From: Paragordius varius
Taxonomy: Eukaryota; Nematomorpha
Reading direction: 5' to 3'
NCBI GenBank assembly: GCA_964247055.1
Contig: OZ176053.1
Span: 3,162,001-3,226,000 of the forward strand
Length of the DNA: 64,000 nucleotides
The notes beneath the pieces were generated by a model. That model searched no databases. It was not told the origin of the DNA and saw only the letters and a list, made by a program, of their open reading frames with translations. Position numbers and translations under genes: made by a program. This document shows positions 10,956-22,600 of the stretch, piece after piece (within the stretch, counting starts at the first letter, position 1; every line of letters starts with the position of its first letter).

Positions 10956-12275
10956 ATGTTTCTTCTGAGTGAGCCTGAAGTAAAATTTATCGAAGAAAAT
11001 ATCGAAGTTGGTTTGCATCAAATATATTATAGAATAATATTAGACTAGACGGGCGTGAAAATGATGAATATCGGAATTTAAAAGTTAATTTAGGCATTTT
11101 GCCGAATTGTGCAGGATCTGCATCTGTTGTTTTGGTTAAAATACCCTAATATAATAGAATAAAACTCATGTGGTGGTTGGTATAAAACCAGAACTGTTAC
11201 ATTCTTCTCCCAAAAAATTAATAAGTTTTTTTATCGACAAGTATATTGTAAATATTAAATGCTAGATCGCCTTTATTTACTAACAGAGCTGGCGATGACA
11301 TAAATTATTTAATACCTTTGTTAGAAAACATATATAATCCCTCAAAAATGTTTGATAATACATTAGTTATTGATAATCATTATTACTGGAGTTTATATGT
11401 CGAAATATTGGTATGAATGTAATAACGTTAAAGTTAGTACAAAATTCAGGAAATCTGTTAGATGCTATATCCTTTGCCATTAAGTCAGCCTTGTTTGATA
11501 CAAAGTTCTATCTAAAATTTATTCTCTAAAGAGTTCCTTCTGTAAACATAACCACTGACGAAGAAACAAAAGAGGCTTATATTGAATTATCTGAGGTGAT
11601 CGATGATGTTTTAACTTTAAACATGGACAAGATACCATTAATTCTCCATACTCTTAAAGTAAAATAATCTTTCTAAAAAAAATATGCGAATAGTTGCATA
11701 TAAAAATATTTTTTTGTTAAAATTGAAGTATAAAAAATATTTTTTTATCCTATTTGATTTTCAATAATGCCAAAATTTAAAACTAGGATAATATTAGAAA
11801 AATATTATATTACATTGTATATCGATAAGTTTTGCCACTTTTATTAAGATATTTTTCATCGTTAAATGATTAGCTCTGTTAATAATTGTTGAGACATATT
11901 ATGCACAAACTAAGCCAACAAATATCACATAACGGTATATATATAATAAAATTGCGGCACTACCAGTTCAGATAACAATCTATGAAAATTTTATATCTAC
12001 TATAGGTTGGGAAGGAATACATTATAGATCCCATGATAGAAGAAGAATTATGCTCTATCGCAGGGCTAATTTTTGCAATCGATTCAAATGGACACATTTG
12101 CTTTATGAGGAAATGTGGAAACGGTAGTTTAAATCCACAAAGTTGCCTACAAATGATTTCGGTACGCATGTAGATATATATATATTTATAGTTGGCCAGC
12201 CGTGTTGGTTTGGAATTGCATAAAACCTGGAAAAAGTGTATTGAAAACAATGCTCAACAATTGATTCTCGAATGA
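10956..12275 (+). CDS. EXOSC7: exosome complex component RRP42 / EXOSC7, eight exons
   Basis: A subunit of the RNA exosome core ring (RNase PH fold, catalytically inactive in this family), acting in 3'-5' RNA processing in nucleus and cytoplasm. Exons: 10956-11010, 11049-11134, 11158-11240, 11266-11410, 11434-11504, 11532-11658, 12006-12161 and 12192-12275. Introns are 38, 23, 25, 23, 27, 347 and 30 nt. The spliced product has 268 residues (human about 291). Landmarks colinear with the family are VDGRENDEYR, GSASVVL, THVVVGIKPE, FFID, WSLYVEIL, GNLLDAISFAIKSALFDT, YIELS, EEELCSIAG, CFMRKCGNGSLNP and SRVGLELHKTW. Every intron is GT-AG and phase-consistent. Because the exons are short, no single open frame reveals the gene. 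A possible AATAAA is at 12321. Confidence 0.9.
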
Positions 12276-12276
12276 A

Positions 12277-12314
<38 letters not shown>

Positions 12315-12320
12315 AATTGA
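12276..12320. repeat. (AT)n microsatellite
   Basis: A run of alternating TA dinucleotides follows the EXOSC7 stop, centred on 12284-12311, in the presumed 3' UTR. Confidence 0.8.
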
Positions 12321-13250
12321 AATAAATTTGATATAAATATGATTTATATAGTTTTTTAGCCTGCCTAAAATACGTAAAATCAAAGTAGTGCAATAAAAAA
12401 AGCGAAAATCAACCATATTTTTAGATCATGAAATTTTTTTGTATTGGCTATATTAGGGTGTTAATGAAATTGGATTAATATTTCAAAAACTTGTATTTAA
12501 CAATACAACTATTAGTTTATTATCTTTATTCGAGTCTTAATTACCAATAATAGCACTTAACTCCTAATTTTATTTGATTTTAATTTATAAATAAATAAAT
12601 GCATAAATTAATTTTCGTTAAATATAGCATAAATTAGAATATTTGATTATAAAAACAAACTTTCTTAGTTCTAATAATAAAAAATAATTGTAATTAACAC
12701 CATGCAGCTTAAATGGTGGGGACTTTTTAGATATTTTAAAAATTTATCTTTTATCAGTTAAAAGCAGCTTTTTTCTACTATTGAAACATGCCATCGCAAT
12801 AATTAAAATATTACATTATTGATGAAGACAGATATAATAAACAAGAGGTACTTAAAATATTAATGTGTGAGGTAAATGCATATAATGTCAATCCAAATAC
12901 TAAAAAGGAAAAAATAGATAAGTTTTATTAATCATTAATTGATTAAAATCAAATTCTTGCGTTATTTTTTTGGTAAAATTAAAATATCTCAAATATTTCT
13001 ATGTAGACATTGTATTTATATTATGCTTGAAAGATGGTAAAACATTTTTCGGAGAAGTAGTTTATAAATTCAATATGCGAACGAAAAACTAGATAAATAA
13101 TAAAATTAATTAAATTGCAATTTGAAATCTCTCTAATACACCTCGCTTTTTTTAGATGAAAATGCGGCCCCAAGGCATTTGTGTTGGACACCGGTTGTTT
13201 AAACTCACAAATACACTTCTTTCATATATATTGTTTCGCAGAGCAGGTGT
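12321..13250. other. gene-free stretch with a repeat end
   Basis: AT-rich intergenic DNA. At about 13160-13205 it holds ATGCGGCCCCAAGGCATTTG with TGTTGGACACC. This resembles the right end of the hAT-type MITEs at 28580-28843 and about 61500-61771, so it is probably a fragment of that family. Nothing else was recognised. Confidence 0.45.
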
Positions 13251-13568
13251 CAATGTTTCCCTTTTATTGTCGTCGCATATTCTTATAAACCCATCTTGCG
13301 TCTATTTCTTGGATATAAAACCTTATAATTGTTTAAATCGTGCTTACCAATCAAAAAATAAATTCATCCTTGCTTTCTAACCTAACCATCATTTTTTCTA
13401 TGTTTAAATTCAATGTTTCCCTTTTATTGCCGCCGCATATCCTTATGACATCTTGCGTCTTTTTCTTGAATATACAACTTTATAATTGTTGAAATCGTGC
13501 TTACTATTTATAAAATAAATTCATCTTTGCTTTCTAACCTAACCATCATTTTTTATCTATTTAAATTT
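13251..13568 (+). repeat. 160-bp direct tandem duplication
   Basis: Two consecutive copies start with CAATGTTTCCCTTTTATTG at 13251 and 13411. Both continue with a CCATCTTGCGTCT-like segment, ATTGTTTAAATCGTGCTTA-like, TAAATTCATC and CTTTGCTTTCTAACCTAACC. They differ by scattered substitutions and small gaps, so the duplication is not recent. No coding role is apparent; the open frame in the first copy looks accidental. Confidence 0.8.
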
Positions 13569-13843
13569 TTATTGGTGTAAGGCCTTACCCCTTTATCATA
13601 TTATCCGTTCCTCCTAATATCATGCATCTCTGTATACTTGGGATTTAGCATTTTTTAATCTATAAACTTGTAACCCAAGATCACTAAGGATTTAGCGAAT
13701 TAGTCCATTCGACATTTAGGTTGTCATCTCCAGACGAGAATATTCCTCCCATAAATGATTCATTGATAAGTGTTTATTTGTTTTGTCGATTTTTTTAATA
13801 ACTTTACAATACTACAGGATTGGATTAACGAAATATCAAAAAA

Positions 13844-13922
13844 ATGATTCCGGCTCTTGGTTTTGAAGCCGGTCTGGCGGTTATGAAATTCGTTTCCTCC
13901 CAAATTAATAATACAGACAGAG
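13844..13922 (+). CDS. candidate first exon of an unknown small gene
   Basis: A 79-bp stretch encodes 26 residues starting MIPALGFEAGLAVMKF. It begins at an ATG with A at -3, has in-frame stop codons just upstream, and ends at a donor (AGAG|GTAACC). Its G+C is clearly higher than that of the surrounding DNA, as in the proven exons here. A 30-nt intron ending TTTAAG at 13952 would join it to an open frame of about 25-30 codons. No homologue was recognised and the gene's 3' end was not resolved. Confidence 0.28.
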
Positions 13923-13952
13923 GTAACCAGTTTTTTTATTTTCTTGTTTAAG

Positions 13953-14660
13953 TCATTGAGTGTTATATAAAAAAATTTAGCATTATAATGTTTGAAAATT
14001 TAAAAATATTAACATCGTGTTATATGAAAAGGTAAACATGAAAAAAATGTGATTGCAACCTACATTCCTAATAGGATTCCGCCTATTTAACTTTACTATC
14101 TGCTGAAAGATTGACTTAAGTTATTACGTAAAAAACGGATGTTTCAAACTAATAGTTTTTATTAAAATTATTACGAATACTGAAAACATTTAGATTGGCG
14201 CATTTCTAATTTGGCTGGCTCCCTTACCACAATTCCATAATTTTTGGGAGCGTCAAATTATGATAAATATATGGTAAGTATTCAATTATAAACAGTGAAA
14301 AACAGTTCAACAATGATACGGTTAATTTTAGTTTTAAATAGCTATTGGTAGTTTTTAATCTTAAAAATGGCGTGATATTCAGGTCAAACGTGATATTACA
14401 ACTTAAAATGGTATTGTAACCGAAAAATTTTGATAATACATATATAATTTTTATCACCATGAATTGATACTAATTTAAAGTTTAATCATTTAGGAAACTA
14501 AATAAATAATGAAAATGGTTTAAGTCAAAAAATGCAATGCACATTTTTAAATGTGTCAATTAATGATTAAAAGATTATCATCATAACTCGCTTATATCAC
14601 TTATCGTTGATGATTTTGCATTTTTCGGCATATTTGCAAACAAAGACAAACATAACGAAA
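13953..14660. other. gene-free stretch
   Basis: AT-rich DNA upstream of JmjC copy A. No exons were recognised beyond the candidate at 13844. The open frame at 14224-14460 (minus) is composition-driven and has no motif. Confidence 0.45.
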
Positions 14661-15840
14661 ATGCATTCTTCAGAAAACGGATCAATCAAGCGTTGTGATA
14701 ACAATTATGGTGACATGGTTAAATTACTAAGAGAGGTAGTTTACAATGTAAATAATTTATCTACCGAGGAGAGAAAGAAATTGAAAAAAGCATCACCAAA
14801 TTTGTCTCTTTTAATCAAGGAAAATGAAAATATTCCAAGAAAAGAATGTAATAGCGAAACAAAACTATATGATATCCTACTAATTGCTTTAATATCTATA
14901 CTTTGCTTTTATATATTCAATCATCGAAACAATACCGATTATCGTAACCCTAACACGGGTGATTTTTCATTGAATTCTGTATTCGATTTTGAGAATGTAG
15001 CAAATTTTTGGTGGACCAAAATTAGAGGCATTGATTACCCCGAAGACAAAGAATGCCTATATAAAAATTCTGATTCGATAAGCACGAAATTTCGTGTACC
15101 CCTAGATTGCTCTTTATGTGCTAATATAACTCACATTCCGAAAGTGTCGAATTTATCTCCAGAAAGATTTTTACAAGAATTCGCTTATTCCATGCAACCA
15201 GTAGTTGTTACCGATGCACAAAAAAGTTGGAAAATGGAAAATTTTACATTTTCTACCCTAGCTAACTTATATAATAAGAACGGACTTGATGAATGCCAAT
15301 TCTTTAGTTATCGCGATGAATTTAATGATATTGGAGAATTTTTCGAAACGCCCGAAAACGAGTTAATGAATACCACTAAGAAGTGGTATGTTGGATGGTA
15401 AGTATACTTTACGTTATATGAACATTTTTTTAATTTTTTAGAATAAGTTTTGAGTCTTTTTCCTTAGAGTAAATGAAAAAAACTTAAATTACTTAACGCA
15501 TGAAATATTTAACACCCGCCTGTTCTGGCATGACAGTTAGTTATGACATAAAAATTAGGCAGCTTGATTATAACCGTAAGATTTTCACAATAATAATTGT
15601 GTGTGAAACTTATTACCATAAATCCTTTTTGCAAATATATATTTCGAATTAATATTAATTTATTAAGGGAGAGCTGTGATCCAACTACCACAACAGAGTT
15701 ACGCAAACTGTACGACAAACCATATTTTATTCCACAAATGACAGAATCTACTCATATGGATTGGATATTTTTTGGTACACCAGGTTATGGAGCACCTATG
15801 CATGTAAAATTCAAATCTTAAGTTTTAATAAAATAACTTT

Positions 15841-15901
<61 letters not shown>

Positions 15902-16214
15902 GCAAAAATTTTTAATCTCAATAAAAACAGATTGATAACGTGGATCTAACATCCTGGCAAGCTCAAATTAAAGGACATAAAAAATGGATCCTAGAGCCTG
16001 TCCCAGAATGCTATTTAACATGCAAGAGTTTGGAGGTGATTGTTAATCCCGGAGAAACGAGTTTGTTGACATAATTATCTTTTTATGTTGTAAACCCATG
16101 TTAAAACTTAATTTTATATTAATTATAGTTGTGGTAGACGCTAACAGATGGTATCACGAAACCGTAGTTGTTGGTGATCAATTGAGTGTAGTGATTGGAG
16201 CTGAATATGAATAA
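14661..16214 (+). CDS. membrane-anchored JmjC (cupin_8) oxygenase, copy A
   Basis: A putative Fe(II)/2-oxoglutarate-dependent oxygenase of 362 residues. Exons: 14661-15397, 15668-15803, 15931-16060 and 16129-16214. After a charged N-terminal segment with a possible coiled part, one transmembrane helix lies at about residues 69-87, giving a type II topology. Next come the conserved LDCSLCANITHIPKVSNLSP and QPVVVTDAQKSW blocks and the JmjC core. The catalytic facial triad is intact: H291 and D293 in APMHID, and H344 in NRWYHE. Start M14661 is preferred because it aligns with copy B; an in-frame ATG at 14610 exists. AATAAA is at 16282. The substrate is unknown; JmjC relatives include protein hydroxylases and demethylases. 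It lies 425 bp upstream of its paralogue. Confidence 0.8.
15845..15899. repeat. (AT)n microsatellite in JmjC-A intron
   Basis: About 54 bp of alternating AT fills much of the 127-bp second intron (15804-15930). The positionally homologous intron of copy B is 4,130 bp. Confidence 0.85.
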
Positions 16215-16639
16215 TTTTTATTTTTTGCCCTTAATTTTTGATTTTAGAGTAATTTTAGTATTCATGTAATGCATCAAATTAAATAAATTACACTTATGTA
16301 TATTTTAGCATATTCTATGTCAATATAATTTAAAGGAGTTATCGATATTTGGCTACGTGATGGATAAAATATTATATAATTAACAATAACAAAATCATTA
16401 ACAAAGATTAATTGACTTTCAATCGTTTTTTATACATTTCTACCTACGCATGATCAAAAATATTGACAATGAAATGGAAAAATATATACATATATATTTA
16501 TATGGAAAATATATGGATGTGTGCTTGTGCCGTAAGCACTGAAAAAATTGGGTTAGTTAAGGCATGTTGTTTTCTCCGTTCAAAAATATTTAAATTTTTG
16601 TAATATAAACACTTAATTTTCATAACTAATACAATAATA
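16215..16639. other. spacer between the two JmjC copies
   Basis: 425 bp containing the presumed poly(A) site of copy A and the promoter of copy B. No other feature was seen. Confidence 0.5.
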
Positions 16640-19600
16640 ATGAACGGTGATGTAAAATATCAGTATTCGAATAGCGCTAATGTGTCCGGTTTAATGCAAG
16701 ATTTAATTAATGACATTAATTTACTTGATGGGAATCAGCGAAAACTATTGATTAAAAAAAGTCAAAATTTTAAGGCCTTACTAAATAGTAATCCAAATGA
16801 TAAACTTATTAATATTAACAATAAGAATGGTGATGATAATAATAATAATGGCAGTAATATAACAACATGGCTTTTAATATTGATTTTGGGTGTACTTATT
16901 GGAAGTGGTAATTTGGATTTTAACCAAAAACATAGCCATACTTTATTAAGTAAAAATGGCTTGGCTCAATTTTATTTGTCGAAAATCCGTATGATTCAAA
17001 ACCCGTCAAAAAAAGAATGTTTACTTAAATCAAAAAGGAAAATGCGTTTAGCTTTCCGTGATCCCATAGATTGCTCATATTGCCAGAATGTGACTGAGAT
17101 ACCTAAAATATCGAATTTGAGTCATGAAACATTTTTGAAAGAATATGCCTATACTATGCAACCTGTGGTCGTTACCGATGCTCAACAAAGTAATAAGAAT
17201 TGATAAGCTATTCTTATTTACGTAAATATAAAAAAATTTAAAATAAGTTGTTGAATATTAATTTATGCATATAAATGTATTATTGATAATATATGTATAA
17301 CAGAAATCGAAAAAAAAACAGGTTTTTCGGCAATTTTGAAACAAATGACTCCAAAAATGGTTACGAACTGTATACCGGACCGGAACCTGGCGCAAAAATT
17401 ATTTATCTTGCAATTTTTTCTATAATTTAAATTTTAAATATATGATTAACCTGATAGAATAATAATTTTATTTGAATAAAAGTATTTTTAATTTTTCAAA
17501 AAAGGATGGCTGGCATCTATAACAAATTTGTGTTTTTACGGCTTATTATTCAACTTTCTTAATAATTAAAATTGTAAATGAAAAAATGAAACTAAAATCA
17601 AAACCACAGCCATTTTTTTAAAATGTTACGGAGAACCGAACCAAGTAGATATAATTGATTTGTAACATATTATAAAAACGGGTTAACCCTGCATAGGCTT
17701 TTAAGGACCAAACAGTCCTATAAAAATACAGTACAACCTCTTTTTGTGCGGTACACGAGATTGCACAAAATAATTATTTTTTTTCAGATATTTTGCAACT
17801 AATTGATTAGCATAAAAAACAAAAAAGTGACAAATTTATCTTGCCACTTAAAGAGGTAAAAAAGAGTTAACTCTAAAAAAATCCGGACAAAAAATATTTG
17901 ACTGTATTAACACAAAAGGTCTACCAAACTAATGTAAATAAGAAATATTGTATCATAGAAAATCGTTTTAATAACATACTTGGGTTTAAGTTATGATGTT
18001 ATGAGAATATCTTTTTATATAAATGTTCGCATTCATTAGATTTGTTCCATATAAAAAATATTTTTTTCAAACAAAATTATAGATTGGGATACATCCAATT
18101 TTAGTTACCACTTTTTTAAGGATATCTCCCGAACACGTTCAGAAAAATGCCAATTTTTTTCATACCGCGATGAATTTGATACTATTGACGAATTTTTTAC
18201 TAAAATGACCCCAGAACAGTTAAATGGGACAAAGAAGTGGTATGTGGGATGGTAAGTATTTTCAATTCTTTTTAAATATCCAAATTTTTTAACGAATTTA
18301 ATCATGAATTTCAAATATATCTATATCAAAAATATATCCAAAACTATTCATGATAAAAATGCTTCAAATTTCACATATTAAAATTATCGCAGTTCGGGTA
18401 CATACTGTTAAAAATGTTTTAAAAAGATAATATACCAGGTTTAATATCATCTTTAAATATCATAATTTACTAAATTATATGCTACCGAATCCATAATTTA
18501 ATTTTTAAAATTACCATATGAAATGAAACAAAAGATAAGGAATACTTTTATTTATAATTTTTTTTATATAATCATTTGAGATGAAAATTAAAGAATTTCT
18601 ATCCAAAAAAACTAATCAAATATTTATCGTTTTAGGGAAAGTTGCGATCCAGACAGCACAAAAAATTTAAGGCAACACTACACAAAACCATACTTTTTGC
18701 CAGAGTATGTGGAATCAGGCAGCAGTGATTGGATATTTATGGGCAGTCCAAATTTTGGAGCTCCCATGCATGTATTTTATAATCATATATATTTTATTTT
18801 TTGTTAATATATACCATTTACAGATCAAATTAACCCTTGAACGATTCAAATTCACCCTCGAACAATTCAAATTCACCTTTGAACAATTCAAATTCACCTT
18901 TAAACAATTCAAATTCACCCTAAAAAATATTATGTGTTTTCGAACTAATATAACTTATTATTAATATGAAATATATATTAATGGTATAGTTTATTATTTT
19001 TTCAGTATTATTTTAATTTAAAACAAAATTTTTATTTTTGAAAAATATATAAAATATAGGTAATTTTTAATCTTAAAAAATATATAATTTACTAGCGTAA
19101 ATCTCGTGCTGCTACGCAGCCCGAGGAAGTCCTTAGGACTTCTGGGGGGAGGGGGTTATTTGAAAAAAGGAACAATAAAATAATCTACATATGTGGATTA
19201 TTTCGAAAAATTATTTAATAGCTATGATTTCATAGGAATCTTAAAACTGTGCATTCATACTAATTTATTGTTTACTTGGGGGCGAAATAGATTTAAAAAA
19301 TTATTTTTGTGGACTTTGTTTTTTTGATAAAAATGGCATTTTACGGGGGTAGCGGGTAAAAAAAGGGTCTAAATCAAAAAAGTGAGTCGACTATGTTCAT
19401 CGCGATCAAAAATAAGTAAACAAAAATCATATTTGAAATTGAATGGGCCAACACGTTCTCCAAAAAATTGACTTAACCCATTTTTCACACGGGGTGGGCC
19501 CGAACTGGGGACCTAATTCCAAAAAAGGGCGAAGCTATTGTCGGGGCTTTCATTAATGATTATATTTTTTATTTGGATTTGAATGGTTTCACCGGTTTTC

Positions 19601-22600
19601 CGGAAACAGATCACAAAGTTACATGAGAAATCAGTTTTTCGCGGGTAGCTCCTTACCCAGCAGCTATCATCAAATAAACGCTTGGCTAAAATTTTAGCCT
19701 TTTAACAGGGAATACGTGGAATCTATATTGAATTTTTACGGTCTCATGTCTTGGTCGAAAAAGAGATTTAAAAAAATATTTTTGTGGACTTTGTTTTTTG
19801 AAAAAGGTGGCATTTTACGGGGGGAGCGGGTAAAAAGAGGGCCTAAATCAAAAAAGTGGCTCGGCTATGTTCGGCGCAATCGAAAATAAGTAAACAATAA
19901 TTATATTTGAAATTGAATGGTCCAACACGTTATCCGGAAAATTGTCTCAAAGACACGATTTTTGTGGACTTCTGTTTTCAAAAAAAAACCGTTTTTCATA
20001 CGGGGTGGGCCCGAACTGGGGGCCTATTTCAAAAAAAGGGCGAAGCTATTGTCGGGGCATTCATTAATGATTATATTTTTTCGATATTTGGATTTGATTG
20101 GGTCTACCGGTTTTCCTGTACCAGATCACAAAGCCAGCATTTTCCATTTTTATAAATATATAGATTACCATAAATAATGTATTAATATCCATATATCTTT
20201 TAACATGCTATACATATGATAGATACTCCTTACTCAGCATCTATCATCAAAGAAACGCTTGACTAAAATTTTTGCCTTTTAACAGGCAATACGAAAAATC
20301 TTTCTCGAATTTTTACAGTCACATACCGTGGGCAAAAAATACAATCAAAAAAATATTTTTGTTAACTTTGTTTTTTTTTGAAAAAAATGGCATTTTAGGG
20401 GGGGAGCGGGTAAAAAGAGGGCCTAAATCAAAAAAGTGACTCGACTATGTTCGGCGCAATCGAAAATAAGTAAACAAAAATCATATTTGAAATTGAATGG
20501 TCCAACACGTTCTCCAAAAAATTGACCTAACCCGTTTTTCATACGGGGTGGGCCCGAACTGGGGGCCTATTTCAAAAAAAGGGCGAAGCTATTGTCGGGA
20601 CATTTATTAATGATTATATTTTTTTGATATTTGGATTTGATTGGGTCTACCGGTTTTCCTGTACCAGATCACAAAGCCAGCATTTTCCATTTTTATAAAT
20701 ATATAGATTACCATAAATAATGTATTAATATCCATATATCTTTTAACATGCTATACATATGATAGATACTCCTTACTCAGCATCTATCATCAAAGAAACG
20801 CCTGACTAAAATTTTTGCCTTTTAACAGGCAATACGAAAAATCTTTCTCGAATTTTTACAGTCTCATACCTTGGGCAAAAAAATAGAATCAAAAAAATAT
20901 TTTTGTGGACTTTGTTTTTTTTGAAAAAAATGGCAATTTAGGGGGGGAGCGGGTAAAAAGAGGGCCTAAATCAAAAAAGTGACTCGACTATGTTCGGCGC
21001 AATCGAAAATAAGTAAACAAAAATCATATTTGAAATTGAATGGTCCAACACGTTCTCCAAAAAATTGACTTAACCCATTTTTCACACGGGGTGGGCCCAA
21101 ACTGGGGACCTAATTCCAAAAAAGGGCGAAGCTATTGTCGGGGCATTCATTAATGATTAAATTTTTTCGATGTTTGGATTTGAATGGGTTCACCGGTTTT
21201 CCGGAAACAGATCACAAAGTTATATGAAAAATCAGTTTTTAGCGGGTAGCTCCTTACCCAGCAGCTATCATCAAATAAACGGGAGACTAAAATTTTTGCC
21301 TTTTAACAGGGAATACGTGGAATCCATATAGAATTTTTACGGTCTCATACCTAGGGCGAAAAATCGATTTTAAAAATTATTTTTGTGGACTTTGTTTTTT
21401 GAAAAAGGTGGCATTTTACGGGGGGAGCGGGTAAAAAGAGGGCCTAAATCAAAAAAGTGGCTCGACTATGTTCGGCGCAATCGAAAATAAGTAAACAAAA
21501 ATCATATTTGAAATTTAATGGTCCAACACGTTCTCCAAAAAATTGACCTAACCCGTTTTTCATACGGGGTGGGCCCGAACTGGGGGCCTATTTCAAAAAA
21601 AGGGCGAAGCTATTGTCGGGACATTTATTAATGATTATATTTTTTTGATATTTGGATTTGATTGGGTCTACCGGTTTTCCTGTACCAGATCACAAAGCCA
21701 GCATTTTCCATTTTTATGAATATATAGATTACCATAAATAATGTATTAATATCCATATATCTTTTAACATGCTATACATATGATAGATACTCCTTACTCA
21801 GCATCTATCATCAAAGAAACGCCTGACTAAAATTTTTGCCTTTTAACAGGCAATACGAAAAATCTTTCTCGAATTTTTACAGTCTCATACCTTGGGCAAA
21901 AAAATAGAATCAAAAAAATATTTTTGTGGACTTTGTTTTTTTTTGAAAAAAATGGCAATTTAGGGGGGGAGCGGGTAAAAAGAGGGCCTAAATCAAAAAA
22001 AAGACTCGACTATGTTCGGCGCAATCGAAAATAAGTAAACAAAAATCATATTTGAAATTGAATGGTCCAACACGTTCTCCAAAAAATTGACTTAACCCAT
22101 TTTTCACACGGGGTGGGCCCAAACTGGGGACCTAATTCCAAAAAAGGGCGAAGCTATTGTCGGGGCATTCATTAATGATTAAATTTTTTCGATGTTTGGA
22201 TTTGAATGGGTTCACCGGTTTTCCGGAAACAGATCACAAAGTTATATGAAAAATCAGTTTTTAGCGGGTAGCTCCTTACCCAGCAGCTATCATCAAATAA
22301 ACGGTAGACTAAAATTTTTGCCTTTTAACAGGGAATACGTGGAATCCATATAGAATTTTTACGGTCTCATACCTAGGGCGAAAAATCGATTTTAAAAATT
22401 ATTTTTGTGGACTTTGTTTTTTGAAAAAGGTGGCATTTTACGGGGGGAGCGGGTAAAAAGAGGGCCTAAATCAAAAAAGTGGCTCGGCTATGTTCGGCGC
22501 AATCGAAAATAAGTAAACAAAAATCATATTTGAAATTGAATGGTCCAACACGTTCTCCGGAAAATTGTCTCAAAGACACGATTTTTGTGGACTTCTGTTT

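Noticed and set aside
18707-18964. Frame reading repeated LEQFKFTLEQFKFT
   Set aside because: Translation of the 21-bp minisatellite plus the end of JmjC-B exon 3; not a separate protein.
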